Translations under genes and position numbers: made by a program | The notes under the pieces: model-generated | Database searches by the model: none | Told to the model about the DNA's origin: nothing | Seen by the model: only the letters and a program-made list of their open reading frames with translations | NCBI RefSeq assembly: GCF_000512585.2 | Contig: NC_089247.1 | Span: 434,001 to 498,000 of the forward strand | Reading direction: 5' to 3' | Source: Kwoniella bestiolae CBS 10118 | Lineage: Eukaryota > Basidiomycota > Tremellomycetes > Tremellales > Cryptococcaceae | Length of the DNA stretch: 64,000 nt | In this document: piece by piece, positions 21,347 to 33,733 of the stretch | Layout of the letters: every line of letters starts with the position of its first letter | Position numbering within the stretch: position 1 is the stretch's first letter

Positions 21347-24300
21347 CTACTTCCTCTGTTCAATCGCAAAGGCATAAGCATTCTGGAACAACCTAAACCA
21401 CGGCCCCTTCCCATCAGCAACTTTACCCATCTCTCGAGGGAACCAAGAGTTCGAAGTGAGCTGGGTGACTCTCTCTGGATGAGGCATGATGGCCAATACT
21501 CTTCCATCCTTCGATTGCACCGCTGCTATACCTTCGGGCGAACCATTGGGGTTTCGTGGGTAGGTAGTAGCTGTTTGTAGGTGACTATCGACGTATCGTA
21601 CAGGTATCGAACCGTCTTTGTTCAGTCCCTCCAACGTCGCATCGTCATTATCGAATGAGGCTCGTCCCTCCCCATGAGCTATGGCAACGGGAATGACAGT
21701 TCCTTCCATATCTTTGAAGAATACCGAGTTTGAAGTCGAGGAAATTTTGACGGTAGATACCCTTCCTTCGAACCTTTCTGATCGGTTCGCCTTGAAGGCC
21801 GGCCAATTCTCCGTGCCGGGTATAATATCCTTCAACTGAGAGAAGAATTGACATCCATTACAAACACCCAGCGCGAATGTATCTTTCCTGCCGAAGAAGT
21901 CTGAGAATTCTTTACGAGCAACTTCGTTAAGTAAGACAGATTGAGCCCATCCATTACCCGCTCCCAGCACATCACCGTACGAGAAACCACCACAGGCTGC
22001 TAATCCTGCGAAAGACGATAAGGAGACCTTTGACGAGATGATGTCGGACATGTGGACGTCGACGGCTTCGAAGCCCGCAGCATGGAACGACCAGGCCATC
22101 TCGATATGCCCGTTCACACCTTGTTCTCGAAGGATGGCAACCTTAGGTCGAGAAGCTTCGGGTGAAGGTTCGGGAAGGAATTGGAATGGTACGGAATATT
22201 GGATTCCTTCGTCGTCGTTGTCGAGGATGGAGTCGAATTCTTCCTTAGCACCTTCAGGTTGATCTCGAATAGCTTGCATTCGGTAGGAAGTCTCAGCCCA
22301 AAGTTGTTGGAGAGATCCTCGAGTAGATGTGTAAATAACTTCCGATTGGTGAATGAGAGTAACCGTTTGGTCTTGTCTACCTAACACTCGACCGACTACA
22401 TGGATGTGTCGAGTAGGGAAACCAGCCTTGACGAATGCATCGGTGAAAGTGGGTATATCGGAAGTTCGCACTTGCATGACAGCACCTAGCTCTTCATTGA
22501 AAAGCGTAGCGATGGCATCACCTTGGGTACTGATAGCATCGAGGGAAACTTCGATACCTGATCGACCAGCGAAAGCCATCTCAGCAAGAGTAGTGAAAAG
22601 ACCACCGTCAGATCGATCATGATACGCCAAGACGGTATCAGAAGCTTTGAGAGCTTGAACAGCAGCGAAGAATGATCGGATATCGGAGGCATCTTCCACA
22701 TCCGGAGCTTCAGCACCCAATTGCTTGAACACTTGAGCAAGGGCTGAACCACCAAGCCTCTGTTTACCTCTTGCAAGGTCCACGAAGACAAGGACACTAT
22801 CACCAGCGTCTGTTTGTATCTGAGGTGTCCAAGTTCGGTCGACCCGGTTGACAGGTGCGAAGGCGGTAACGATGAGTGATAGAGGAGCAGTGACTTGGTT
22901 CTTCTCGCCCTTGGCCCCTGCCCATTTCATTGACATGGACATGGAATCCTTTCCTACTGGTACACCAACGCCGAGTTTAGGGCACAAGTCCATACCGACA
23001 GCTTGGACAGCTTCGTACAATTTGGCACCTTCCCCTTCGTGGGAAGCAGCGGACATCCAGTTGGCACTGAGCTTGATCTTGGAGATATCTTCGATGGAGG
23101 AAGCAGCCAAGTTGGTGAGAGATTCGGCAATAGCCATTCGAGCGGAAGCACCAGCGTTGAGCAGAGCAAGAGGAGTTCGTTCACCCATTGCCATAGCTTC
23201 TCCGACGACAGTGTCGAAACCGTATGATGACTGAGTGACCGCAACGTCGGCAACAGGTACCTGCCAAGGACCGACCATCTGGTCTCTTGCGACAAGCCCA
23301 GTGATACTCCTATCACCGATAGTGATAAGGAATGATTTTGATCCCACACTGGGTAATCGAAGAACCCGGTTGACGGTCTCGGCGAGGAGAGAGGTGGTGG
23401 GTGCCCCCTGGTACACTGGGAGGTAGGTGAACAAAGAAGAATCGAAAGCTTCCTGCTTAGGGTCGACAGTTGTTGCTTCTCGGTGCATTCGAGGTGGTTT
23501 ACCGAAAAGAACAGGCATGGGAATATCGATAGGGCTATCACCGAGTAATCGATCGGTGACCACGAGTCTCTCTTCTTCGGTGGCTGTACCCACTACTGAG
23601 AATGGACATCGTTCTCTCTTACAGATCTCCTCGAAGGCGGGAAGGTTTTCGGGAGTGACAGCGAGCACGTATCGTTCTTGAGACTCGTTACACCAGATCT
23701 CCATAGGTGACATACCGGGATCGTCCACGAGGACATCTCGAATTTCGAATACCGCACCGAGACCGGAGTCGTGCACAAGTTCAGGAAGAGCGTTGGACAG
23801 ACCACCAGCACCGACGTCATGGATAGATTCGATGGGATTGCCAGCGCCATCTCCTCGAGCAATACAAGCGTCAATCACCTGTTGACAACGTCGTTCCATT
23901 TCGGGGTTTTCTCGTTGAACAGAGGCGAAATCGAGGTCTGCTGAGCTTGAACCACTGGCCATGGAGGAAGCAGCACCACCACCTAGACCGATAAGCATAC
24001 CAGGACCACCGAGGACGATGACTTTCGATCCAGGTGAGATCTTGTCCTTTCTAGCGTATTGAAGTCGCACATTCCCTAAACCACCAGCAATCATGATTGG
24101 TTTATGGTATCCTCTCCATTCCTTCTCTCCGTTGGCAGTGGGAGTTTCCAAGAGGAAGGTTCTAAAGTATCCACCAAGAGCAGGTCGACCGAACTCGTTG
24201 TTGAAAGCAGCAGCACCGAGAGGAGCTTCGATCATGATGTCCAACGCTGACGCGATATGAGCTGGTTTACCAATATCGGACTCCCAAGGTTGGGTGAAAT

Positions 24301-25417
24301 CTGGGATCAGAAGATCGGAAGTAGTGTACCCAGCAAGACCCGCTTTAGGTTTTGATCCTTGTCCAGTTGCACCTTCATCTCTGATCTCACCACCTGACCC
24401 GGTAGCAGCACCAGGGTAAGGAGAAACAGCCGTAGGGTGGTTATGTGTCTCGACCTTGATGAGGATAGGGTTCTTCTCCACCTTTGAGCTATATGTCCAA
24501 TCTTCCTTTCCATTGACAGCAAATCTAGTAGCTTCGTATCCCTCCATGACCGCAGCGTTGTCCTCGTACGCAGAAACGGTACCGGCAGAATTGACAACCT
24601 TTTCCGTATTCCTGATCATCCCGAACAAGCTGTTCTCCTTGTCTTTCCCATCGATTGTCCACTTGGCGTTGAAGATCTTGTGTCTACAATGTTCAGAGTT
24701 GACTTGAGCAAACATGAACAATTCGGCATCAGTGGGGTTTCGACCAGCAGCGAGGAAAGATTCGACGAGGTAAGGGATTTCGGTGTCGGATAAAGCGAGA
24801 CCCAGTCTAGCGTTCGCTTCTCCAAGAACGGCTGTGGGATCAGAAGCGCCAATGATGGGTACAGTGACGAGAGGTGATGGGTGAGGAGGAACGGGTGGGA
24901 AGACGGTAGCGGCCGATGGGAGAGAGGTGTGGACGAGCTGGGTCATTCGATCGTGGATTAGGTGAAGTTCATGGTGGATGACGGGAAGAGAGATTGGTTC
25001 GGAAGATGTGATGATGTATAAAGCACCTCGTTCCAGACGAGCGACATGTTCCTTGAGCCTACAGATCTTGGCGATATCGGTAGCTTTCGAAGACCATGGG
25101 GAGATTGTACCAGCTCTGGGAAGGGTGAAGAGAGCATTGGTGGTTCCTCCTACTGTACTCTTCATTCCACTCTCAAGGAACGCTTTGGTAGTTTCTAATT
25201 GTTCATAATCACCATATGCTAAGAGGGAGTTGAGAATAGCCCGTTCGTTTGATTTCTCGTCGGATAGAAGAGCGGCGGATTCGTCGGAAGTCGGGTTGAC
25301 CAGGTGGAGATGAACGGCATCAACGGATGTGATAGCTGGGATATGAGCTTGGAAAGCCTTGAGAAGGACATTCCTTCGGGAGGCGGTGATAGCGGAGGAT
25401 CCCGGGAGAACGAGCAT
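21347..25417 (-). CDS. ADE6: Phosphoribosylformylglycinamidine (FGAM) synthase
   Basis: Step 4 of de novo purine synthesis: FGAR + glutamine + ATP to FGAM. A single large coding exon of 1356 residues, close to yeast Ade6. Order of domains: N-terminal PurS-like region, linker helix region, first PurM-like (AIRS) half with NSEHCRHKIFNA, KVETHNHPTAVSPYPGA and TGSGGEIRDEGATG, second half with GVPVGKDSMSMSM and YHDRSDGGL, then a C-terminal glutamine amidotransferase with the nucleophile in LGVCNGCQF and the His of AHGEGR, ending PHPERV. The open frame extends to an ATG at 25441, but a good donor (gtgagt, 25478..25473), a CTGAC branch site and acceptor cccag (to 25428) show that this ATG lies in a 5'-UTR intron; I use the ATG at 25417 (MLVLPGSSAI). 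Divergent from the SCY1-like gene. Confidence 0.96.
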   Translation of the reverse strand: MLVLPGSSAITASRRNVLLKAFQAHIPAITSVDAVHLHLVNPTSDESAALLSDEKSNERAILNSLLAYGDYEQLETTKAFLESGMKSTVGGTTNALFTLPRAGTISPWSSKATDIAKICRLKEHVARLERGALYIITSSEPISLPVIHHELHLIHDRMTQLVHTSLPSAATVFPPVPPHPSPLVTVPIIGASDPTAVLGEANARLGLALSDTEIPYLVESFLAAGRNPTDAELFMFAQVNSEHCRHKIFNAKWTIDGKDKENSLFGMIRNTEKVVNSAGTVSAYEDNAAVMEGYEATRFAVNGKEDWTYSSKVEKNPILIKVETHNHPTAVSPYPGAATGSGGEIRDEGATGQGSKPKAGLAGYTTSDLLIPDFTQPWESDIGKPAHIASALDIMIEAPLGAAAFNNEFGRPALGGYFRTFLLETPTANGEKEWRGYHKPIMIAGGLGNVRLQYARKDKISPGSKVIVLGGPGMLIGLGGGAASSMASGSSSADLDFASVQRENPEMERRCQQVIDACIARGDGAGNPIESIHDVGAGGLSNALPELVHDSGLGAVFEIRDVLVDDPGMSPMEIWCNESQERYVLAVTPENLPAFEEICKRERCPFSVVGTATEEERLVVTDRLLGDSPIDIPMPVLFGKPPRMHREATTVDPKQEAFDSSLFTYLPVYQGAPTTSLLAETVNRVLRLPSVGSKSFLITIGDRSITGLVARDQMVGPWQVPVADVAVTQSSYGFDTVVGEAMAMGERTPLALLNAGASARMAIAESLTNLAASSIEDISKIKLSANWMSAASHEGEGAKLYEAVQAVGMDLCPKLGVGVPVGKDSMSMSMKWAGAKGEKNQVTAPLSLIVTAFAPVNRVDRTWTPQIQTDAGDSVLVFVDLARGKQRLGGSALAQVFKQLGAEAPDVEDASDIRSFFAAVQALKASDTVLAYHDRSDGGLFTTLAEMAFAGRSGIEVSLDAISTQGDAIATLFNEELGAVMQVRTSDIPTFTDAFVKAGFPTRHIHVVGRVLGRQDQTVTLIHQSEVIYTSTRGSLQQLWAETSYRMQAIRDQPEGAKEEFDSILDNDDEGIQYSVPFQFLPEPSPEASRPKVAILREQGVNGHIEMAWSFHAAGFEAVDVHMSDIISSKVSLSSFAGLAACGGFSYGDVLGAGNGWAQSVLLNEVARKEFSDFFGRKDTFALGVCNGCQFFSQLKDIIPGTENWPAFKANRSERFEGRVSTVKISSTSNSVFFKDMEGTVIPVAIAHGEGRASFDNDDATLEGLNKDGSIPVRYVDSHLQTATTYPRNPNGSPEGIAAVQSKDGRVLAIMPHPERVTQLTSNSWFPREMGKVADGKGPWFRLFQNAYAFAIEQRK

Positions 25418-26038
25418 GTCTGCATATCTGGGAGTCAGCATGACCCTTCGCCGCGATTCTCACCAGATATATACTCACCGAACAGTGCTCTTTGGCTCGA
25501 ACGAAATGAAGAAGAGGATTGTGTTTGAAGAGGTAGGGACAGGGGTTCTATGGCCTGAAGACTAGCTTGCTGTCCGCAAGTCAGGTTTCAGACTGACCAG
25601 AGTCGGGTAGAGGGGGTATGATGGGATGGGTTTGATAATACAGCCAAAGAAGAAAGAAGGAGGAGGAGCAGGATGAAGAAGTGTGGATTTTGGAGATGCA
25701 TGTCAGTCAGTTCGACATATCATGACCCAAAAGTCAAAAAAAGTTAATATTGGGATTGGGATTTAATTTGCCCTGAGTGAGTCGAGGTTGAGGAGAGTTA
25801 CGTAATACCTCTGATCTCCGTATATATGGATTGACGCGCTGTGGTCTAGATGTTGATGGATGTGCTGTCATTGATCAATGTCATTGCTATCGTTGCCATC
25901 GTCCTCATCAACATCAGTGCTCAGCTCACATCCTTCATAACGCTCAGACACAGTCTGCTGTATCCGAGTCCAAGAAGAAGAACGAAAGAGATACACTGGT
26001 CATCTTAGCAGGGCCAAAGTGTCTGACAAAGAGGCAAC
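25418..26038. promoter_or_regulatory. Divergent promoter, ADE6 / SCY1-like gene, with ADE6 5'-UTR intron
   Basis: 621 bases. On the minus strand 25428..25478 is a likely 51-base intron in the ADE6 leader. The region also holds a TATATGG at about 25821 and a purine-rich stretch at 25645-25680. No gene supported. Confidence 0.5.
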
Positions 26039-29000
26039 ATGAACTACCTCAAATCCATCACAACTTCGGTACTCCAATCTACCGGAGTGACATTCCCATT
26101 CTCAATAGGCGAGCGTATACCGGGACTGGACAGCTCAAGCTCGATTTGGGAGATCAGAGAAGGTGTCAAGAGGGTACGCAGATGTATTATACACCTAATA
26201 GAGGAACAGGCTGACATAACTGCTGGTACAGGATGACGGTACACCTTTGACATTATTCATATACGATTCGACTTTACCACCCTTCCAACCGGGAAACAAA
26301 GATCGAAAGACATTATTCCAGCTGGCAAGAAACGCTTTGAAGAAGCTAAGGACGATACGCCATCCCGATGTGTGAGCTATGCCTTGCTTTCATTCCGTAT
26401 GGGTGACTGACAATATAACTCGTGGCAGGATCAAATATATCGATTCGGTAGAGACTGAAACGCACATTTACATCGCTACGGAGCGAGTGAGACCTCTGGA
26501 AGGTGTGTTGAGAGACTGGGAGACGGGAGGTGCTCTGGCTGGGAAGGGGAAAGGAAAGGAGGAGTGGATAGGCTGGGGTGTGAAGAGTATTTCTGTAAGT
26601 GGATCTTACCCAATCAGATGTTCACCAAGGCGTGTGCGATTGTCTGCATTCAGCTGACATGTTTATACAGACCGCTCTGGCATTCTTGAACGCACCGCCC
26701 TTATCTCAACATCACGCCTACCTCTTACCTTCGACCATCTTCGTGACACCCTCCTTAGAGTGGAGATTAGGTGGATTCGACCTACTGACAGGTCGGGAAG
26801 ATCAAGCAGGAGTACTGTGGGCTTTGGGTGGTGTAGCTCCAGGTGATGTGGGAGAAAGGTCAGGTCCCGAGGTGAGAAAGGGTGGATGGGGAGTACTGAG
26901 AGAGTAAGTTGTCCGTTTGTTTTTGCCGATAGCTCAAGCTTATTTAGATCATCGTCACAATAGTACCGATTCAGCATTATCAGATACCTATTTACTCGCT
27001 CTCCTGCTTTTTACGCTATATAACCCCCTATCACCCCTCCCATCGCTCTCCTCAGCCCCTACACCTTCATCGGCTGGCCTCATCCCCAAGTCGTTATTCC
27101 CAATATGGAAGAAAATGCTGAATCCCAATCCTCGAACTCGATTATCCACCATCTCATTTCTAGATGAGGCATCCCAGAGCGGATTTTGGTCTTCCAACCC
27201 CCTGGTAACCTTAGTGGATGGGTTAGACAATTTCGAACTCAAGAGCGAATCTGATAAAATGGGATTATTGAGAAATATCAAAGATGCCGCCAGTTCTGGT
27301 ACTCTCCCTCCGCCATTCGTAACCAACAAGATCTTACCTTCCCTCCTCCATTCTCTTAGTTTACCTACCGCACCGAGTTCTTCGATGTTACCTCTCGTGT
27401 TGGAGTTGGGTAAATCCGTCCCACCCTCCGAATACCCTAAACTGGTATTGGAACCTGTGGTTAGGCTTTATACGAGTCCAGATAGGGGGACGAGGATGGC
27501 ATTGTTAGACGGGTTGAATGAGTATGCAGACAAGATGGATAATAAGATGGTACAGGAGAAGGTTTGGCCTAATCTAGTAAGCTTCGAGCTCCAACATTGT
27601 GTCATAAGGCAAGCCCAGCTTACATTAGCTGATTAATCAATCTAGATCACTGGTTTCGCCGATACTGTACCGGTCATAAGAGAAGCCACAGTGAAAGCTG
27701 TGTTTCCACTGTCCAGCAAGGTAAGCTGAATCTTGATGGCTGCTCGGCTTGATCATCAGCTTGTTGACTTTTCCTCATATCGTAGCTCTCGGACAGGATA
27801 TTGAACAATGATCTCCTTCGATTGCTGGCGAAGATGCAAATGGACACAGAACCTTCGATACGTACCAACACTTGTATCCTTTTGGGTAGACTAGCACCGA
27901 TCCTAGGCCCAAACACAAAGAAGAAAGTCTTGGTACCTGCTTTTGCGAGGAGTCTGAAAGATCCCTTCGTGCATGCTCGAGTAGCTGGATTGATGGCTCT
28001 TATGGCAACTGTTGATTGTTTCGACAGGGAGGATCTGGCCGGCAAGGTCGTGCCTAATATGGCGTTTACGCTCGTTGACAAAGAGAAGTACGTCTGCTTT
28101 TATTGATGCCAACAGACTATCGGTGAAAGCTAAAGCTGAAGTGCTTCTTGCTTGGGTAGGCTGGTTCGAGATCAGGCATTCAAAGCTATGAACATGTTCA
28201 TGGCACGTATAACAGACATGGTGAAAAATATGGTTAGTTCAAGGGAGATCTATGCAGAGACAATCCAATAGCTGATGCTTGTCCATAGCCCGACACCGTC
28301 CTATCCGAAGAGAAGTCCAATGCATCCTACGGCCCGGTCACTACCACCTCATCAACAACAACGACCAACCAAGCTGGTCTGGCAAATTCAGCAGCAGGCG
28401 CAGCAGGTGCCCTAGCAGGATGGGCCATCTCATCCCTGTCCAAACAGCTTTCCACACCCGATATGAACTCTACCATGTCAGCCGCGACTGCCCTGCATGT
28501 TCCCTCGGGAGCCAGTCCAAGTGTGTCTCCCATGAACTCACCTAGGATCAGTACCGACTCTACCACGATCAATGCGTTCGGGTCGACCTCCCCTTCTGTC
28601 CCTGGACCATCGTCTGGCAAATTCACTAATAGCACTACTAACGGTAAGAGGGTCCCTGCCGGAGGATCAGGATTGAAACTTGGTGGTAACGCCAATAAGA
28701 AGCAAGGTGGACCTGGACCGAGTAGTCTGGTGGATATGGTGGCGTCTGAATGGGATGATGAGGTTGATGCCGGTAATGCATGGGGAAACGATGATTTGAT
28801 TGATGTTAACGCGGATGAGGATGATTGGTGTGAGTGCTTTCACTCGTACATCGAGATACTAAATTTCCTCCTCTCACCCATTGAGGTTAATTTGTGACCG
28901 CCGCGATATCGTGAGAGCTGACCTGCATATATCCCAGCGGCATTCGAATCAGCCCCCATCCCAGAGATAGTAGTCCCCCCACCTCAATCATATTACGTCT

Positions 29001-29455
29001 CTCCCTCTGCCCCCAAACCATCTTCTTCCAACGGTAACGGTAACCCCAAACCAATTCAGAAAACAGTCTCATCGAATTCACCTAAACCATCCCCCGTAGC
29101 CGCTTTTGCCTCAACTACGAAACCCTCCGCCTCACCGTTGATACCTTCGTCTAATTCCGTCAAATCGCCTGCATTGTCTACTACCTCTACAACGGACGAT
29201 TGGGGTGAGATACCCGATACGAATGACAAATCCTCTTCCAGTCCACAGAAAGTCGCTGCGCAGACGCAGAGTCTAGCTGGATTGAGTAAAGAGGAGAAAG
29301 AGAAGGAAATGGCTAGGCGTAGAGCCGAGAGGGCAGCTGTGAGTATTGGCTATCTGATGCCTCAATCATAGAAACACGCAGAGGGCTGAGCTGATCATGT
29401 TACTCGAATACAGCGAATCGCAGCTATGAAAGAGCAGAAGAAAGGCAAAGCATGA
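26039..29455 (+). CDS. SCY1-like pseudokinase with HEAT repeats (Scyl1/Cex1 type)
   Basis: Eleven exons: 26039..26173, 26232..26371, 26429..26594, 26671..26903, 26964..27576, 27646..27720, 27786..28087, 28160..28232, 28289..28829, 28938..29338 and 29414..29455; in phase throughout, 906 residues. Residues 1 to about 240 form a degenerate protein-kinase fold: LKKLRTIRHPDVIKYIDSVE is conserved, but there is no catalytic HRD or DFG. Residues about 300-560 are HEAT-type repeats as in human SCYL1 (KDPFVHARVAGLMALMAT, LVRDQAFKAMNMF). The tail is Ser/Pro/Thr-rich with DDW motifs and a Lys/Glu helix at the very end. Known relatives act in Golgi-ER COPI traffic and in tRNA export (yeast Cex1). The junction at 26904..26963 is the least certain. 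Expression is probably constitutive. Confidence 0.9.
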
Positions 29456-29934
29456 ACATGAGCAGAGGTACCGATGTAGATCTCTTGCTTACTGATTCTC
29501 TTCTCTTTATGTCGACTATGTACATTCGTACAATACTGCAGAACACGAGATGCAGACCATTGTCACACGTTGTTCCCTGCAGTTGCAAAGTAGGGATAAA
29601 ATAACCCACTCGGCTTGTCTCTTGCATATTGCGAACAGGATTTCGCATCGTACAGATACAAGAGCAACGTATATACATGTAGTAATCCCTCCAAATCGAA
29701 TTATGAACAATGTACTGAACCGTACAGACGAAATCGACTTATGAGACAGATATACATCTATATACAGTACCTGCAAAATGGTGTCGACCCAATCCTCGTT
29801 ATCGTTACTGATTATAAGATTTTTGAGTTTCGTTACTTCCCATACGATAAGGTGAAAACTTCGAGTAAAGCATATCACCACAACGCCACAACCTCTTTCT
29901 CCTCCCTTGGTCTCCTGTTATCTGTTGAGTCTCC
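29456..29934. other. Convergent 3' region
   Basis: 479 bases between two stop codons, AT-rich; 3' UTRs of the SCY1-like gene and the Zn2Cys6 gene. No other feature. Confidence 0.5.
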
Positions 29935-32900
29935 CTAGATATTGAACGGCACGCTCGGATCAGCCTGCCAATCAAACGTATTCCCCGCAACCTGTGCCCA
30001 AAATTCCGCGAACGGATCAACCCCTCCCTGGGTGGGGATAGTATCATACCCTCCTACCCCGCTATTTTGAGGTATGATCCCAGGTGATGGTCCCGACGTC
30101 GCACCACCCGCGGAGTTCGGGGTGTTCTGTCCCGAGAATACTTGTTGCCCTTGGCCGCCTGCCGAATTATAGGAATTTTGAGTTTGAGTTTGGCCGTTAT
30201 TACCCTCGATAAAAGTCATTTGGTTCCAGAAGTTGGAAGCTGATGCTGAATCGCTGAATCCTTGTAATAGTTCTGAGGGGTTGAAACTTACTCCTCCCAG
30301 ATCGAAGGAATCGTATACTCCTATATCCATTGGATCGGGGACATGGGCTGATGTTGGTGTTGGCGTACTTGAGGTATATGGTGGGATGTTGTTGTTGTTG
30401 AAATAGGTGTTTTGGACTTGTGGGAGTTGTTGTTGTTGAGTATTCTCGGGAATGATTAATGTTCGAGTATCGGATGTTTCGTATGTCCTTTGACGTTTCT
30501 CAGGTTGAGTGTTTGTTCCGGGAGTTACAACGTATGTACTTTGATATGCCCCTGGAACAGCTTGGCTGGTATCACTATTGTTCACTGAAGGGATATTAGG
30601 TCGATGGGGAGAGGCAGAGGAAGACTGGTTTCGCGAGGGTGGAGGACGCATTTGACCAGGTACTTGAGGTTGACCGTTCCCACTGGTTCCGCTACTGTTG
30701 GTAGTATTGATGATCCTATCCAGCGAAATGGCTTTTCGTTTCTTGCTTCTTGGGTTGTTCACTTTCGATACCTGCGCGACTTCCTTGGCCCGACTCGCCA
30801 CGTCATTCAAGAGTTCTTTCAATTTTCTCGATCCCGGCCAAACAGGTTCGAGGCATTGTAGGGTTCTTCTACAGCTCTCCACATGTGATCCAACGGTTTC
30901 GATAACCAGCTGATCTTTAGCTTGTACTTCGCACAACAGCAAGATTATAGCAGACGACCAGAGATATTGACAATATACTGCTAAATGGTGTGAGGGTGGT
31001 ACTAGAGTACGAGATTGTGAGGCAATGTGAATGACGGATCGAGCAGCTTCGACGCATCTTGCGAGGGATTGAGATGAGGGTGGAGGTTTGGGTCTGGGGT
31101 AATCAGGGTTGGAAGGTAAGAAGTTTCGGTGAAGTGTAATGAGTACCGCAAAGTATGAATTGGAAAGGATAGCTGAGACTAGCGATACTGCTCGATTGTC
31201 CGAGGGATCTTTGTATTTCAATGGCTAAGAAATCACAACTCAAGTCAGCATGGTCGACAATGTGATCACACGCACAAAACACTCACAACATCGTGATCAA
31301 GCCATTCCCTCAATAGCTTATCTACCTTGTTGATAGCGGTCTGCTGTGATGCCGCCCAGGAAGGATCCGCGACAGATCTCTCATTTGAGGGTCTATACAG
31401 AAGATGCGCGACCTTCCCAGCGATCTTGCATAATTTGGTCAAAGCGATAAATCCAGACATTGTCGATCCTAGCGGCTCTTCATTACCGCTTAGCAGACTT
31501 GAGGGTGTGCCATCCTGCGCCAGCCTCTCTAGACCCTCATCATCTACTTCAGCCGGATAGGCTACATCTATGTCCAAATCATCTACACCCAGCGGTCTTC
31601 CAAGGGAGATCGACATCATTCTTTCTAGACCGTATATCGCCCACCAACATCTGGATCTAAGCTGTTTCTCGGCAAAGGGGATAGGTAATCGAGAGGTGGA
31701 ACGATGAAGACCTAGATCCTGAGCGACTCTTAGAGCCTGACCTGCCAGTAGCCATGACATCGGCATTGCGTTAACACTTGCTTGGAAGGCTGCCATAAGG
31801 GTGAGGCACTGAACTTGATTGATATCGATATCTTTCAGAGAGGTGTAATGGAGGATCTGAGCTCTGTGTAATGTCAATTTTTTCAGTATCTGATGGATGC
31901 AAGAACAGTTGTATACGTTAGCGAACTCACCTTTCATACCATATCACACCTGCTTCAGCTTCTCCTGGAAGAACAGTATCCTCATCGCCTTCGGCATCAT
32001 CTTGAATCCTCTTTCTTTCCCTTTGCCAAGCTTTCGAAGTGACGAGAACCCTCTCTCCAAGTGCGAACATTGCAAAGACGACGGCAAGGAACTGAAGCCT
32101 TACCGTCAGCCTAGACATGCGAAACATATGACGAACTTGACTTACAGGTCCCTGAGTAGGTAGTGCCCCTCTAGCCCTAGCATCCATGATATCCTTGAAC
32201 TCCTTCCTGAACTCATGCTCAATCACCACAGGCAAAGAGGGATGCACTTCTTCAAAGAACGCATCTATCATCTTCGAAGCTTCTTCGGGTGGGGGGTACT
32301 GCACTTCATGTACAGGAGGTAAAGCTTTTACCACGCCTGATCCGGCTACGTGGCTAAAGTAGGGGTTGGGTCCTCTGGCAGTATGATCTGATATAGCAGG
32401 GGATTGTCGAGAAGTAGGATCCGAAAGTTGAGTGTTAGACCTGATGGCGAAGGAATTCGACCTGGACATGGGTCCTCCTTGGGCTGGATTTTCTATATCG
32501 TCTTTACGTTCTCGTTCCCTATCTCTGTGGGAGAAGGAATCAAGGAGAGAGAGGGTATTGGATGATCCTATATACCTGTAATTCCCTCTTTCATCCTGTG
32601 TCATCTGTCCACCATCTTCCACATCCGATCCTGAACCTTGCATAACCTCATCTTCCTGACTTTCCCCCTCTGATTCTAATACATGTACCGGTACTTCCCC
32701 TACCAAAGCCGCTTGAGCAGTGATAATCCCATTGTTTCTTTTGAGCGGTAGAGGAAGAGGTAGGGACTGTGTGTTCTCATAAGCTTCCAATAACGGTATA
32801 ACCCTAGCTTGCATAGCTTCTAGAGCTTGTACCCTCGCTTCCAAGTTCTGGACATACTGCCTACTGTATGCTGCTCTATCCCTTGTGGGTGGGTAGGTAC

Positions 32901-33261
32901 ATTCTATTCCAGCTTGTATACACTGTTGACACGTTCCTGGTACCGGTCCACCATTGTCTGAGTTATTACTGGGTGTAGCTGATGGTGGACCAGGCAAACA
33001 TCTGATCTTCTTGGTACGGCAGTTCCTGCATGCCGCGTAGGCTCTCACTTTGGTTAGGTCCTGTGTACCTTCTGCGACGGTGTGTTCAGAGAAGGAAGGT
33101 CGTTTTTTTGTCTTCTTGGTTGGGGGCGCACCAGAAGCTGCTTGAGCGGGCATGATTGATGAGGAAGAGGACTGTCGAGTGGGTGATGGGATGGGTTGAG
33201 GGAGTGTGCGGGGTCGAGAGGGATGTTGTGGGAGGGAAGGAGACTCGTATGGGAATGACAT
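29935..33261 (-). CDS. Zn2Cys6 fungal transcription factor
   Basis: Nuclear DNA-binding regulator. Exons 32146..33261, 31931..32091, 31287..31863 and 29935..31224 give 1047 residues. The binuclear zinc cluster is C78-x2-C81-x6-C88-x22-C111-x2-C114-x6-C121 (ACRNCRTKKIRC and CQQCIQAGIEC); the 22-residue loop between the third and fourth cysteines is longer than the usual 5-12. It is followed by a short coiled coil (YVQNLEARVQALEAM). The fungal-specific TF domain (about 320-640) includes CLTLMAAFQASVNAMPMSW, ALRVAQDLGLHRS and CWWAIYGLERMMSISLGRP. The C-terminal 300 residues are Gln/Asn/Ser/Pro-rich, likely activation sequence. The ATG at 33261 (accATGt) is the first ATG of the frame. The 54-base intron at 32092..32145 keeps frame if retained, so that splice is inferred from its donor, branch and acceptor. 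Target genes unknown. Confidence 0.9.
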
Positions 33262-33688
33262 GGTGTTCGTAGAAGAGTGTATATATGGAGGAGTCAAGTC
33301 GAGATAGTATGGATGAAGATGATCTGAAGATGGGGAATGAGATGGATGGCTCACTCGGATCCAGATTGATCTCCAAGGGAAGAAAGAGGAAAAGGGGAAA
33401 TAGCCGAGGTTTATGTTGCTTTGAGGATGGAGAAAAACAAAAGGATGACCATCGTTGAGTCCATTGTTACAGTGGAGCTGGAATCGAAAGTCTTGGGGGT
33501 TGAGTAATGATGAAAGGGTGTACGGGCAACGGAAGGCCGGCTAAGGATGGGTGGATTGACGTAGTTGGGGAGAAGGCGAGAAGGGCGAGGGAGAGGAGGG
33601 GTGAATGAACGGTATTGATGGTGAGGCGAATCAAATTTTCCAAAGGATGCTTCTTGCTTTTGCCCACTGCTTATGCAAGCCAGACGCA

Positions 33689-33733
<45 letters not shown>

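Noticed and set aside
22954..23541. 195-codon frame on the ADE6 strand in another frame
   Set aside because: Shadow of the well-conserved ADE6 coding sequence.
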